This document shows positions 1 through 8,535 of a stretch of DNA of 64,000 bases, piece after piece. Numbering within the stretch: the first letter of the stretch is position 1; each line of letters begins with the position of its first letter. The notes below the pieces were generated by a model. It was not told the DNA's origin and did not search any database. It worked only from the letters and a program-made list of their open reading frames with translations. The position numbers and the translations under genes were made by a program. Source of the stretch: an uncultured Steroidobacter sp. (lineage in GTDB: Bacteria > Pseudomonadota > Gammaproteobacteria > Steroidobacterales > Steroidobacteraceae); the NCBI GenBank assembly GCA_937864115.1, contig CALMII010000004.1, positions 62,001-126,000 on the forward strand, read 5' to 3'.

Positions 1-1
1 C

Positions 2-172
2 GTCAATCACGGCGACACTCTGCGGATTCGAGGCACGAGGGAAGTCACCGCGGGCGCGCATTTGAAATTCTGGCGCGGACTGCACGATAAACGCACGGAC
101 CGCTTTCCATCCACCGCGCTCTCACCGCTGAGCACCACCGTGGCCGAGTGGCTCGACGGGAGCGGCAGGTGA
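2..172 (+). CDS. 3' end of an unidentified gene, cut by the window edge
   Basis: An open frame enters from the left edge and ends at TGA 170-172. The visible tail is about 56 residues, basic in the middle (a WRGLHDKRTDRFP stretch) and ends EWLDGSGR. Its stop overlaps the GTG start of the JAMM gene in a GTGA arrangement, so the two are translationally coupled and the tail probably belongs to the same PRTRC operon. It could be another PRTRC component, but too little is visible to name it. Confidence 0.5.
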   Translation, partial: VNHGDTLRIRGTREVTAGAHLKFWRGLHDKRTDRFPSTALSPLSTTVAEWLDGSGR

Positions 173-807
173 GCGCGACTTTGTCGGAGTCGCTCAATGC
201 GAGCGATCCGCGTGACGCCATCCTGTTCGGTCAAACCCCGCTGGTCCCTATGCCACGCTTCGGCGCACTGCCGACGCTGGAGGTGGGTCGGCGGCGGTAC
301 ATCGTGGCTGCGGACGGGTTGTACTTGCAGGCTCGCAGTCGAGTGCTCTCCGTCACATGCCGGCTCGCCGAAGCAGTCACGCCCTTTGGTGACCTGCAGC
401 CTCGCATCGAACTCGTCGGCGGACTGATTCCGCAAGCGCTTTTCGCTCAGATCGCTCAGCACGCGCTGAAGTACAGCCCCAATGAGTGGGCCTGCCTCAT
501 TCACTGGAACCCCACAACGCGCGGCTACGAACTGTCGATACCGGAAGTCGCGGACTCGGGGCACGGGCACATCACCTACCGCACCGACATGATCGATCAG
601 GATTTCCTCGTGCTGGATGTCCACACGCACGGCCGCTATCCCGCCTTCTTCAGCGCTGTCGATGACCGAAGCGATGAACGCCACGGCTGTTACTTCGCAA
701 GCGTGCTCGGCCGCTGCGATTCGCAGTTCACGCTCGAAGCGACGAGCCGACTTGTCATTGATGGAGCCTTCATCGAATTGCCGTGGCATCCGTGGGAAGA
801 CGCATAG
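169..807 (+). CDS. PRTRC system protein A-like, JAMM/MPN metalloprotease-fold protein
   Basis: A 212-residue protein. Near its C-terminus it carries an intact JAMM zinc-site motif, HxH-x7-S-x2-D: His152, His154, Ser162 and Asp165, followed by a conserved PAFFSAVDD stretch. This is the signature of PRTRC protein A, a JAB-domain member of the ParB-related, ThiF-related cassette found on plasmids and ICEs. The family pairs a JAMM peptidase fold with an E1-like protein, as in ubiquitin-like systems; the substrate is unknown. I chose GTG 169 because it has GGGAG six bases upstream and overlaps the previous stop; a GTG at 148 is in frame but lacks such a site. A ThiF-like gene lies two genes downstream. 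Confidence 0.85.
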   Translation: MSATLSESLNASDPRDAILFGQTPLVPMPRFGALPTLEVGRRRYIVAADGLYLQARSRVLSVTCRLAEAVTPFGDLQPRIELVGGLIPQALFAQIAQHALKYSPNEWACLIHWNPTTRGYELSIPEVADSGHGHITYRTDMIDQDFLVLDVHTHGRYPAFFSAVDDRSDERHGCYFASVLGRCDSQFTLEATSRLVIDGAFIELPWHPWEDA

Positions 808-872
808 CGGTTGCGCTTGCGATGCGGTGATGCACTGTGGGAGCGCCCTTTCGCTTTCCCACTTCACCCCCC

Positions 873-2006
873 ATGCGTCATTCATCGCAGCTTCCGAACC
901 GTGCGCGCCCCGTGGTACGCGTTGGAATTCCCATCTGCACGCCACGGCTCGTGTCAGCCGCGCGCGATCGCGGCTACCCGGTACTGTTCTCCGCCAATGC
1001 GTTTGCACGGACCTACCGGCGTGGGCACGAGCGCGAGCGAGCGTTTCGGCGCTTTGCGCTTCCGCGAGCGAACCTTCTCGAGGGCGTGGACGCTGCGCTC
1101 GATTCGGCCGGTTTCGTAGCGGCCGTTCGCTACGGCGACTATCGATGGACTGTCGATGACTATCTCGATTTGGTACGTGCTCACCCATGGACGTGGTGGG
1201 CAAGCATGGACTACTGCTGTGAACCGGAAGTCGCCGCTGACCGTGCGCTGCGCATCCTGCGGATGGCCGCGACCGCCTCGCTGTATTGGGTGTGCGAGCG
1301 CGCCGCCCGCGAGCGCGGTCTGTCATCACCGGTGCCTGTTCTCCAGGGTTGGCATCCGTCGGAATACGTCGAGTGTGCGCGCTGGATGGGTCTAGATGGC
1401 TGGCCGGCACTGGTCGGCGTCGGGTCGGTATGTCGACGCGCGGTGCGCGGACCTGCAGGGGTGCTCGCCGTAGTGGAGGCGCTCGACGGCATCCTCCCGC
1501 CGCACGTCCAACTGCACTTGTTCGGAGTCAAGAGCGATGCACTGGCTGCGCTCGCCTCTCATCCCCGGCTTGCGTCCTGTGACTCGATGGCCTGGGATTT
1601 CGCGGCGCGGCGTGAACGCCCGGCCGGGCGCGACAGTGCGTTCCGCATCGTTTGCATGCGGCGTTGGGCTGAACGACAGCACACGGTTGTCTCGCGGCTC
1701 GTAGGACAGCCCACCCTTCAGCGATCGTTCGCAACACTTCTGGACTCACCGCCCCAGACCACGCTCGAAGCGCTCGCCATCGAGGCGCTTGCGCTTCAGC
1801 ACGCAGACTTACTGATGCAGCGTGACATCGAACACCTGGACGCCGTGTGGTCGCTCAAGCGAGATGCGGCCGTGGCCGTTGCGCTCGTACGTCAGCGTGG
1901 CAACTCGCATGCACTGCGGGCCGGACTGGATGAACTGCTTGGCGGCAGCGCTGATCGTTTCGATCACCTTCTTGATGCGGCCGATGACGTTGCACTCGGC
2001 CCGTAG
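873..2006 (+). CDS. DpdA/queuine tRNA-ribosyltransferase-like base-exchange enzyme
   Basis: About 377 residues. Motifs typical of DpdA-family TGT paralogues are visible in order: ASMDYCCEP (about 110-118, probably holding the catalytic Asp), PVLQGW (155-160), VGVGSVCRR (181-189), LHLFGVK (214-220) and SCDSMAW (235-241). Known DpdA proteins swap guanine in DNA for a 7-deazaguanine; tRNA TGTs do the same in tRNA. The classical C-terminal zinc cluster of bacterial TGT is not obvious. It sits between the JAMM and ThiF-like PRTRC genes, and its TAG overlaps an in-frame GTG upstream of the next start. The start is uncertain: ATG 873 lacks a strong ribosome site and GTG 837 is in frame. Substrate (DNA or RNA) is inference. 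Confidence 0.75.
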   Translation: MRHSSQLPNRARPVVRVGIPICTPRLVSAARDRGYPVLFSANAFARTYRRGHERERAFRRFALPRANLLEGVDAALDSAGFVAAVRYGDYRWTVDDYLDLVRAHPWTWWASMDYCCEPEVAADRALRILRMAATASLYWVCERAARERGLSSPVPVLQGWHPSEYVECARWMGLDGWPALVGVGSVCRRAVRGPAGVLAVVEALDGILPPHVQLHLFGVKSDALAALASHPRLASCDSMAWDFAARRERPAGRDSAFRIVCMRRWAERQHTVVSRLVGQPTLQRSFATLLDSPPQTTLEALAIEALALQHADLLMQRDIEHLDAVWSLKRDAAVAVALVRQRGNSHALRAGLDELLGGSADRFDHLLDAADDVALGP

Positions 2007-2023
2007 TGACCCACACTCTCGAC

Positions 2024-2842
2024 ATGGCCATCTCATTTCACACGCCTCCCCATCTGATCGAGCGACGCGTGCGCGTCCTTCTCATTGGTGCAGGGGGCAC
2101 CGGCGGCGAAGTGCTCTATGCCCTCGCTCGCATGCACAAGCTCCTGCTTACGCTCGGCCATCCTGGTGGACTGCACGTAACGGTCATGGATGGCGACCGA
2201 GTGGCAGCGCCGAACATCGGCCGCCAACGGTTCGCGGAGTGCGATATCGGTCACTTCAAGACGGATGTGCTCGTACAGCGTCTGAATCTCTTCTTCGGGT
2301 CGGATTGGGAGTCCACTCCGGAACACTGGACGCCGAAGCGGCCAGGTCCTCGCTGGCACCACACGGACCTCATCGTGAGTTGTGTCGATCGCGCGAAGGT
2401 GCGCGTTCAACTGGCGCAGGCTGCTGCTCGCTTGGGCAGCGAGGTGCTCTGGCTCGACTTCGGCAATGGGGAGCACACCGGTCAATGCGTCCTCGGACAC
2501 CCCGGCGAGAGTGACGAATCCGCATCGTCGCTGCGCCTGCCAACAGTGGTTGATCTCTTCCCTGAGTTGTCGCGCATCGAGGATAGGAACACTCCGAGCT
2601 GTTCAGCCGCAGAAGCCATTCGGCAACAAGACCTCTTCACGAATGCGCTCCTCGCCGAAGCCGGTGTGAGTCTGCTCTGGAAGCTGTTTCGACACGGCTC
2701 TACTCAGACTCATGGGGTACTCGCCGATGCTCGCGAGCCTTCCATCGAACCCATGCTCATCGATCCGGACACATGGCGGATGTATGGATACGATGGACCG
2801 TCGAAAGCACCCTCGTTGAGAACCTCACATGCAAAGAACTAG
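2024..2842 (+). CDS. PRTRC system ThiF/E1-like adenylyltransferase
   Basis: A 272-residue Rossmann protein. It shows the nucleotide loop GAGGTGG (about 22-28), then an acidic DGD at 56-58 and N64/R67 of the DxxxxxNxxR pattern used by E1/ThiF/MoeB enzymes to bind ATP. A later TPSCSAAEAI stretch fits the PRTRC ThiF group and may hold a reactive Cys. E1-like proteins adenylate the C-terminus of a ubiquitin-like partner; no typical PRTRC protein C partner was found in the window. ATG 2024 was chosen; an in-frame GTG at 2006 overlaps the stop of the DpdA-like gene, so coupling is likely either way. Confidence 0.85.
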   Translation: MAISFHTPPHLIERRVRVLLIGAGGTGGEVLYALARMHKLLLTLGHPGGLHVTVMDGDRVAAPNIGRQRFAECDIGHFKTDVLVQRLNLFFGSDWESTPEHWTPKRPGPRWHHTDLIVSCVDRAKVRVQLAQAAARLGSEVLWLDFGNGEHTGQCVLGHPGESDESASSLRLPTVVDLFPELSRIEDRNTPSCSAAEAIRQQDLFTNALLAEAGVSLLWKLFRHGSTQTHGVLADAREPSIEPMLIDPDTWRMYGYDGPSKAPSLRTSHAKN

Positions 2843-3548
2843 AACGCGTCGCACGGCGGCGATTCATCTGATCGAGTTCCTTCGTCCCGATCCCTACTGG
2901 CCGTGGCCCTACAGTCTGGAAATGGGCTTCCAAGCCCTACGCTGGTTGATCGCCAGTGCCGGCGATCCGAGGTTCGTAGAACACCACCAATGGCACACCA
3001 GTTGCGCAGTGGGATTGATGGGAGGAGAGGGCGCGCAGAACGGAGCGTGCCGTGCCATCACGAGTATTGATGACCTCAAGCAACGGTTCGTTTACGCGCT
3101 GCTTGGCAGTGATCGTCATCGTCCGGAAGTCATGCGGTGGCGCGAGCAGTGCGGTATCCATCCGGGCGCACAGTTTCAGATGCAGTTTCGCCATTACAAG
3201 CCGCATTATCCCCCCTCGCATTTGCCTTGGCGGAGCGAAGCGCAGATCCGGGAGGTGCTCACCGCATTGCTCGAACACTCGGTCGGCCAGAGGCTGAATG
3301 TGCAGCTGAACTCTGTTCACCGGCGAGCTCGCGTTGTTCAGCGTGTGGGAATCTACATCGGACCGAAGCGGTTTCGGTTCGTGCTGACCTACGGTTTCAA
3401 TGATGCGCGCAAGGATCCATGCGCCAGCGCGTGGTCGCAAGAACTGGCCACGTCCAAGGGTGATGAACCCTTTCTAGATGTGTTAGCACGGGCCATCGAG
3501 CAGTTCACGAGCTGGACGCACGTGCCCACGCTGCAAGGCGCCGCCTAA
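2829..3548 (+). CDS. unidentified 239-residue protein of the PRTRC operon
   Basis: The ATG lies 14 bases inside the end of the ThiF-like gene, indicating an operon. The protein is basic and Trp/His-rich, with a WPWPYSLEMGF segment near the N-terminus and no signal peptide or transmembrane helix. I do not recognise a family. It does not resemble the PRTRC protein B sequence as I remember it. Codon use looks like that of its neighbours, and the reading frame is uninterrupted. Confidence 0.65.
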   Translation: MQRTRTRRTAAIHLIEFLRPDPYWPWPYSLEMGFQALRWLIASAGDPRFVEHHQWHTSCAVGLMGGEGAQNGACRAITSIDDLKQRFVYALLGSDRHRPEVMRWREQCGIHPGAQFQMQFRHYKPHYPPSHLPWRSEAQIREVLTALLEHSVGQRLNVQLNSVHRRARVVQRVGIYIGPKRFRFVLTYGFNDARKDPCASAWSQELATSKGDEPFLDVLARAIEQFTSWTHVPTLQGAA

Positions 3549-3796
3549 CCGCTCCGGCCTCCCCGGTCATGCTCAGGCATGGCGCGCGGCCCTCTATGAC
3601 CATCCGAGGAACTCGCTGGTACCAAGCATCATTCGATAAATCAGGTCCACGTGGTGCAGTACCCGGATCCCGCACCGCTTCGTGTCGATCCACGCTCGTC
3701 TTGACTGCGCTCCCCATCCGACTCGCGCCGGAAGTTGCAGTTGTCGGCTCTTGCTCGAAGCTACTTCTCAGGACGAGCTATCAAGGAGCACGACCC

Positions 3797-4045
3797 ATGC
3801 TGTTCAACGGCCCCCGCGTTCATCTCTCGCGCAAGGAACTCAACCGCCTGCGCCAGGTGAACGCACTCAATGGACATGTCGTCAATCACGTCGATACGCG
3901 CGATGAACTGATCGAGGCAATCGTGCACGGGTTGCCGGAATCCACGCAGCGCGATCTGCATCACTTCCTCGACGATCCTGTGGCCCAAGCGAAGGCGCGC
4001 GCACAGATGCCCGCGCCCACGGTCCCGCGCACCGCACGCGATTGA
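3797..4045 (+). CDS. small HLSRKEL-type protein, paralogue of the one at 42.8 kb
   Basis: 82 residues, preceded by AGGAG nine bases before the ATG. It aligns without gaps over about 45 residues with the protein at 42804-43019. Both have a hydrophobic start, RVHL(S/T), a basic xELxxLRxxxA helix, an (E/D)TR(E/D)EL(I/L)EAIV-like helix and an acidic C-terminal helix. The family is not recognised. Having two copies, one next to each half of the PRTRC cassette, suggests that it belongs to that maintenance system, but this is inference. Confidence 0.7.
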   Translation: MLFNGPRVHLSRKELNRLRQVNALNGHVVNHVDTRDELIEAIVHGLPESTQRDLHHFLDDPVAQAKARAQMPAPTVPRTARD

Positions 4046-4065
4046 CCACGCCGCCTGGTGCACCG

Positions 4066-4194
4066 ATGACCAGCCGGATGCTACGCGTTCGCTTCATGGC
4101 ACTGGCGCGCCGAACGGCGGATCCCGCTTGGCGCGCTCGCTACATCGCTGCTGCCCGGGCATGGAACCGAATCTGGATTCGCACGGGACAGTAG
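4066..4194 (+). CDS. possible 42-residue basic protein
   Basis: A short frame from ATG 4066 to TAG 4194, 20 bases after the preceding gene. The product is rich in Arg, Ala and Trp (WRARYIAAARAW), suggesting one amphipathic helix. There is only a weak GGTG upstream of the start. It fills an otherwise empty gap inside a tight operon, which is the main support. It may be a chance frame in GC-rich DNA. Confidence 0.35.
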   Translation: MTSRMLRVRFMALARRTADPAWRARYIAAARAWNRIWIRTGQ

Positions 4195-4248
4195 CCCCGC
4201 TTCGCCCCTTCAAGGGCCCTCATTCAACTTCAATCACGGGAGAGAGCT

Positions 4249-4422
4249 ATGCAGTTTGCAGTCGTTCTTGAGAGTTCCGGCGCGGAGCTCGAACGCCAAC
4301 TCGTCACACTCGAAGGTTCTGCGGAGGACAACGACGATCAGATCGCCGCAGCGGCTGAGGACGTGATCTGCGGCTGGACGCTCAGCCTGGGCGACACCAT
4401 CCGAATCATCGAAGTCCTCTGA
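4249..4422 (+). CDS. small acidic protein, 57 residues
   Basis: ATG 4249 follows GGGAGAG at a good distance. The product is strongly acidic: a beta-like start MQFAVVLES, a DNDD turn, an acidic helix, and a C-terminal DTIRIIEVL strand. It lies between the small protein at 3.8 kb and the methyltransferase. The compact beta-alpha-beta pattern could be a ubiquitin-like fold, but no PRTRC C signature or terminal Gly-Gly is present. Function unknown. Confidence 0.6.
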   Translation: MQFAVVLESSGAELERQLVTLEGSAEDNDDQIAAAAEDVICGWTLSLGDTIRIIEVL

Positions 4423-4460
4423 TTGTCGACCAGCGATTTCCGTAGGCGAGAACACCAAGA

Positions 4461-6179
4461 ATGATTGACGACGGCGCATTCTCGACATTTGACAACCAGT
4501 TCTACCCCACGCCGCCCAGTCTCGCGCGCAGGGCGATCTCCAAGTTCAAGGAAACACGAATCTCGCGCTTGCTTGAACCGGAAGCGGGGCGTGGCGATCT
4601 TCTCGACGTGCTGATGGACAGTCAGTCCCGGCATCACCCGCCCGTCGTCGAGTGCGTCGAGCTCGATCTCGCCAACCAGGCGATTCTGCGCAGCAAGGGC
4701 TATCGCGTCGTCGGAACCGACTTCCTGCGATATCGGGGCGCCTCCGTCTACTCGCACATCCTGATGAACCCGCCTTTCCGCGAAGGCGTGAAGCATGTGC
4801 TCCATGCGTGGGAACTGTTGTTCACGGGGGAAATCGTCGCCATCCTGAACGCTCAGGCGCTGCTCAATCCGAACAGCGCCGAGCGCCGGCAGCTCGTCAC
4901 ACTCATCAACGATCACGGTTCCGTCGAGTTTCTGCACGAAGCGTTCATGACTGCGGATACCAAGCGAACGACCCGCGTCGAAATCGCGCTCGTGCACCTG
5001 ACAAAGGCCTCGACCGAGTACACCAACTTCATTGATGGGCTGCGCCGAGATGTTGAGCAGCGTCACACGCCGGCCCCGGAAACCTTTGCTGAGGTCATCA
5101 TTCCGCGGAACTTCATCGAGAATCTCGTGTTGAGCTTTGAGTGTGCTGTCGAGGCCTCCAAGCAGGCCTGCGTGGCGCAAGCCCGCGCCAATCACTATGC
5201 CCGGCGATTTGCCAAATCGATCTCCACTGAGGACGAGGCGCCGACGGTGGAATTGTTTGTCGCCGACTCGTTCAATAAAGCCTATGACGACCTAAAGGAG
5301 CGCGCCTGGTCGACCGTGCTGCGCTCAGCCGCGGTGCTCGAGAAGCTGTCGAGCCAAGCCCAGAAGCGCGTCGAAGCCAGCTTCAAGGAACTGTGCGCCT
5401 TGGAGTTTACCTACGAGAACATCTGGGGCTTTCTGGACGGGCTGATTTCACAGCAAGGGCAGATCCAACTCGACATGGTGTGCGACGTGTTCGACATGAT
5501 CACGAAGTACCACAGCGAGAATCGCGCCTACTACCAAGGATGGAGATCAAACGACAAGCATCGGCTGAATGCGTTTCGCATCAAGTCGACGCGCTTCGTT
5601 CTGCCGGCCCACCGCCGCGACTGGTACTGCAGCTTTGCGAACTCCCTTACTTGGGATGACCTGCAACGGTTTCGCGACTTCGACAAGGTGTTTGCAATCC
5701 TGGATGGCAAACACAACGCGACGACGAAAGGCATTGAGTGGGTGTTTGCGCAGCAGTGGGACGCGCTGAAATCCGGCGAGCGCGTCAGCGCGGACTACTT
5801 CGACGTCCGCTTCTACCGCAAGGCCGGCACGTTTCATCTCTTCCCGCGCCGCAAGGATCTCATCGAGCGCATGAACCGGCTGGTCGGAGAGGCGCGCCAG
5901 TGGCTGCCGCACGATAGGAACGCAGTGCCCGATGCATTCTGGACCCAGTACGAAAAGGCCGAGAAGGTCACCGCGAAGATCCGCAATCTCGATCAACTCG
6001 CCTGGGAAGCCACGCGACGCTTCAGCGATGAGGAGACCGCGCGCGCCCAGCAGCGTCTCTTCGATGCCTACCAGGCGGCCGCTCAGGATCTGGGTGTCCA
6101 CTACGACGCGAGCATGCTGCTGGCCCACGAAGAGGCACTCCAGAATCGCTTCCCGCGCCTACCATCTCGCGCCGCGTGA
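4461..6179 (+). CDS. DNA adenine-N6-type methyltransferase with DUF4942-like C-terminus
   Basis: 572 residues. The N-terminal third is a class I methyltransferase: FYPTPPSLAR (about 14-23), the SAM-binding motif I LLEPEAGRGDL (37-47), and the catalytic NPPF motif (103-106) of N6-adenine enzymes. The remaining two thirds form a helical region ending in a VFDMITKYH and FHLFPRRKDLIERMN segment like the DUF4942 domain found with such enzymes on plasmids and phages. Likely role: methylation of the element's DNA, either to protect it from restriction or to modulate it. There is no nearby restriction enzyme, so it is probably an orphan. The start ATG follows a weak ribosome site. Confidence 0.85.
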   Translation: MIDDGAFSTFDNQFYPTPPSLARRAISKFKETRISRLLEPEAGRGDLLDVLMDSQSRHHPPVVECVELDLANQAILRSKGYRVVGTDFLRYRGASVYSHILMNPPFREGVKHVLHAWELLFTGEIVAILNAQALLNPNSAERRQLVTLINDHGSVEFLHEAFMTADTKRTTRVEIALVHLTKASTEYTNFIDGLRRDVEQRHTPAPETFAEVIIPRNFIENLVLSFECAVEASKQACVAQARANHYARRFAKSISTEDEAPTVELFVADSFNKAYDDLKERAWSTVLRSAAVLEKLSSQAQKRVEASFKELCALEFTYENIWGFLDGLISQQGQIQLDMVCDVFDMITKYHSENRAYYQGWRSNDKHRLNAFRIKSTRFVLPAHRRDWYCSFANSLTWDDLQRFRDFDKVFAILDGKHNATTKGIEWVFAQQWDALKSGERVSADYFDVRFYRKAGTFHLFPRRKDLIERMNRLVGEARQWLPHDRNAVPDAFWTQYEKAEKVTAKIRNLDQLAWEATRRFSDEETARAQQRLFDAYQAAAQDLGVHYDASMLLAHEEALQNRFPRLPSRAA

Positions 6180-6261
6180 CTGCGTCCGACCTTTGAGAGC
6201 CGCACGAGTTGCGCATTTGCGTTCGCGTTCGATGCTGTGTCCACCACCCAGGACACCGCCC

Positions 6262-6937
6262 ATGCATCGCACCGACATCGAAACGACTTCGTTACTGAGA
6301 ACTGATCAGGTCAGCGCACTGCGTACCTCGCTCGGCGGCCGCACGAGCGTTCTTTGCTTCGGCGGTGGCGTCGACTCCACCGCGATGCTCGTCGCTCTTC
6401 GTGAGGCAGCACTTGCGCCCGAACTGATTCTCATGGCGGACACGGGCGGCGAGAAGCCTGAGACGTGGCAGCATGTGGAACGCATGCAGCGCCTACTCGC
6501 CGATTGGCAGTGGCCTTCGATCACTATTTGCAAGAAGACGACTCAGGCCGAGACCGGATACACCGATCTGGAAGGCAATTGCGTGACGAACGAGACCCTT
6601 CCCTCGTTGGCGTTCGGAATGAAATCGTGCTCCCTCAAGTGGAAGGCCGCTCCTCAGGATGCCTTCATCAAAGGCGTGCGACGTGGACCGAATGCATGCC
6701 CACCCCATCCGATCTGGCAGCGCGCCCAGGCACGCGGCGAGCGGATCGTGAAGCTGATCGGATACGACAGCGGACGCGCTGATCGACGTCGCGCCGGCGC
6801 GATTGCCTCCAGTGACGTCGACTTCGACTATGCGTATCCGCTGCAACTCATCGGCTGGACGCGCGCGGACTGCGCGGATGCCATCACACGGTCCCTCGGC
6901 GCCGAGTACGTGCCCATCAAATCCGCCTGCTTTTTCT
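6262..6937 (+). pseudogene. 5' half of a PP-loop (PAPS reductase-family) gene, split by the mobile island
   Basis: The N-terminal 225 residues of an ATP-pyrophosphatase of the PAPS-reductase/PP-loop family. The ATP loop FGGGVDST lies at 33-40, followed by a MADTGGEKPET stretch. The sequence is normal up to KSACFF, where the family continues FCPASK. Here the frame runs into island DNA after base 6937 and stops at 7104 with an unrelated tail. The missing part resumes in the same phase at 28626-29045. Relatives use ATP to activate a sulfate or carbonyl-type substrate, and some act in DNA or RNA sulfur modification. The role here is not known. Confidence 0.9.
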
Positions 6938-6942
6938 TATGT
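6931..6942. repeat. left attachment site of the island (core TTTTTC plus TTATGT)
   Basis: TTTTTCT at 6931-6937 matches 28626-28632. TTATGT at 6937-6942 is the reverse complement of ACATAA at 28620-28625, so both ends present the same hexamer next to the core. Upstream the sequence is PP-loop coding DNA; downstream it is island DNA. Confidence 0.8.
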
Positions 6943-7091
6943 GCGCACGAGGTGTCTCATCTCATCGTAAGCGCATGTTTCGGCAAAACTATTGCAGTCT
7001 ACGGTTTGAGATACTTCCAATTGCGCGACAGGAAGGACGTCACGGTCGTGATTCGTTCGCGCGATCCTTGCCTGGCCAATCATCACGGCGC

Positions 7092-8531
7092 TCACGGACG
7101 ATGATGCGTCAGCAGGTAAAGCAGGTAGTCACGCTCGTTCGGGAGCTGCGCCCGGGCCTGTTCGTGCCCGTGCAGAAGACCCTCTTTGTTCGCCGCGTCC
7201 AGCTCCTCCATCAAATGTCCGAGCACGAATACCTGGTTGAGCAGCTCCTGGTCGCGATTGCGCACTGCATATTCATGGGCACGTCCATAGAGCAGCTCGA
7301 AAGATGCCTTGAACTGGCGATACGCGTCGAGATCGAGTCCGCGCGCAGCTGAGTCCGCGGTCTCCAGTGCGGCGAGCACGTCGGCCAGCGTCGATGGCGA
7401 AGATGGTTCGCCTCCCCGGGAGGCACCTTGGGCGCCGGCTGCATACGAGGATTGCAGGCGAACCTCCTGACTTTGCGATCTGCCGGTGAGCGGGTCGGTA
7501 AAGTCGAGCGACACTCGCCCCTCGACGGTTGTGCCGAACGCGTAGGCAGCGGGTTCCAGCTGCGCGAGCACGAAGCCGCGATCGGCGGCACGCAGGTCGC
7601 CGAGCGGGACGATCTGAGTTTGAATGGGCGGAGCGGGAAGCTGGCGGTACACCTTGCCGATATGGCCTTGCTTCATCGTCACGCGGATCGCGGCATCGCG
7701 CGCGACGAGCGGTAAGGGTTCACCGAGCACGGTGCGAAATGCCGTCGAGAACTGCTCGGGCATCCTGATGTACGCGGCGCGGCCGCCGCCGACGGCAGCG
7801 AGTGCGACAAGAAGTCGGCCGTTGTGATCTTTGCCCACACCGAAGGTCGATACCGAGATCCCCAACGGGGATGCCTGTTTCACGATCTTTTCCAGGTCCG
7901 CTGAGACGGCCTGCGCTCGAGCGGCCAGGCCGTCCGTCAGAAGAGTCACGTGCGTTCGCCGGCCCGCGGTGCCGACGCGCTCCATCTGAGCCATGCCTTC
8001 GCGAAGGCCGGCGCTCAGGTCGGCAGTGCCGTCGCTCGCAAAGACATCGTCGAGCCGATGATGGAGGAACGGCTTATTGACGATCGGCCCCGCCGCTGCA
8101 AGGAGCGTGGCACGCTCGTCGACGGCAATGATCGACAGCATGTCGCGCTCGGTCAGGTTCTGCACGAGCCAATGCGCCGTGGCGAGCGCATACGGGAGCT
8201 TCTCCTCTGCGCGCATGGAGCTCGATCGGTCCAGCACTAGCGCAATGTTCAGCGGTGGACGGGTGATCGGCGACGCGCCTGCACCCGAGTCGACCCCATA
8301 GTCGATTTTGAGCAGCAGGCAGTGACGGGAGCGTTCGTCATAGGTCGGACAGCCCAGCGTTGCTGCAAGCGTCGGTTCGCCGCGTTCCCGATCGGCCGAG
8401 TTGCCAGCAAGTGCGGCGGCCACGTTCGATTCTGGTCCGTGCAGTTCGTCCTGCTCGTCGTAAGTGATGCAACCCACTAGCACCAGTGAGCCCATCACGA
8501 GAGCGAGTCGAAGAGGCCTGAGTGAGCACAC
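7092..8531 (-). CDS. vWA-domain lipoprotein
   Basis: 479 residues starting at GTG 8531, which has GGAGG nine bases upstream; longer in-frame starts run into the upstream gene. The first 21 residues are a lipoprotein signal ending in the lipobox LVGC. A von Willebrand A domain follows with a MIDAS metal site: DRSSSM (DxSxS), then a TLLTDG loop. The C-terminal part is beta-rich with a helical end. It is probably anchored to a membrane facing the periplasm and binds a protein partner through a divalent metal. It follows the His-rich secreted protein by four bases and is probably co-transcribed. Its end overlaps the hybrid tail of the split PP-loop frame. Confidence 0.75.
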   Translation of the reverse strand: MCSLRPLRLALVMGSLVLVGCITYDEQDELHGPESNVAAALAGNSADRERGEPTLAATLGCPTYDERSRHCLLLKIDYGVDSGAGASPITRPPLNIALVLDRSSSMRAEEKLPYALATAHWLVQNLTERDMLSIIAVDERATLLAAAGPIVNKPFLHHRLDDVFASDGTADLSAGLREGMAQMERVGTAGRRTHVTLLTDGLAARAQAVSADLEKIVKQASPLGISVSTFGVGKDHNGRLLVALAAVGGGRAAYIRMPEQFSTAFRTVLGEPLPLVARDAAIRVTMKQGHIGKVYRQLPAPPIQTQIVPLGDLRAADRGFVLAQLEPAAYAFGTTVEGRVSLDFTDPLTGRSQSQEVRLQSSYAAGAQGASRGGEPSSPSTLADVLAALETADSAARGLDLDAYRQFKASFELLYGRAHEYAVRNRDQELLNQVFVLGHLMEELDAANKEGLLHGHEQARAQLPNERDYLLYLLTHHRP

Positions 8532-8535
8532 GGCC

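Noticed and set aside
7..1410. 467-residue minus-strand frame over the JAMM and DpdA-like genes
   Set aside because: Low-complexity Arg/Ser-rich shadow of two well-supported plus-strand genes; no motif.
2829..3548. naming the 239-residue protein as PRTRC protein B
   Set aside because: Size is similar but the sequence pattern does not match what I recall of that family.
4249..4422. naming the 57-residue protein as PRTRC protein C
   Set aside because: It does not show the features I know for PRTRC C; only size and location agree.
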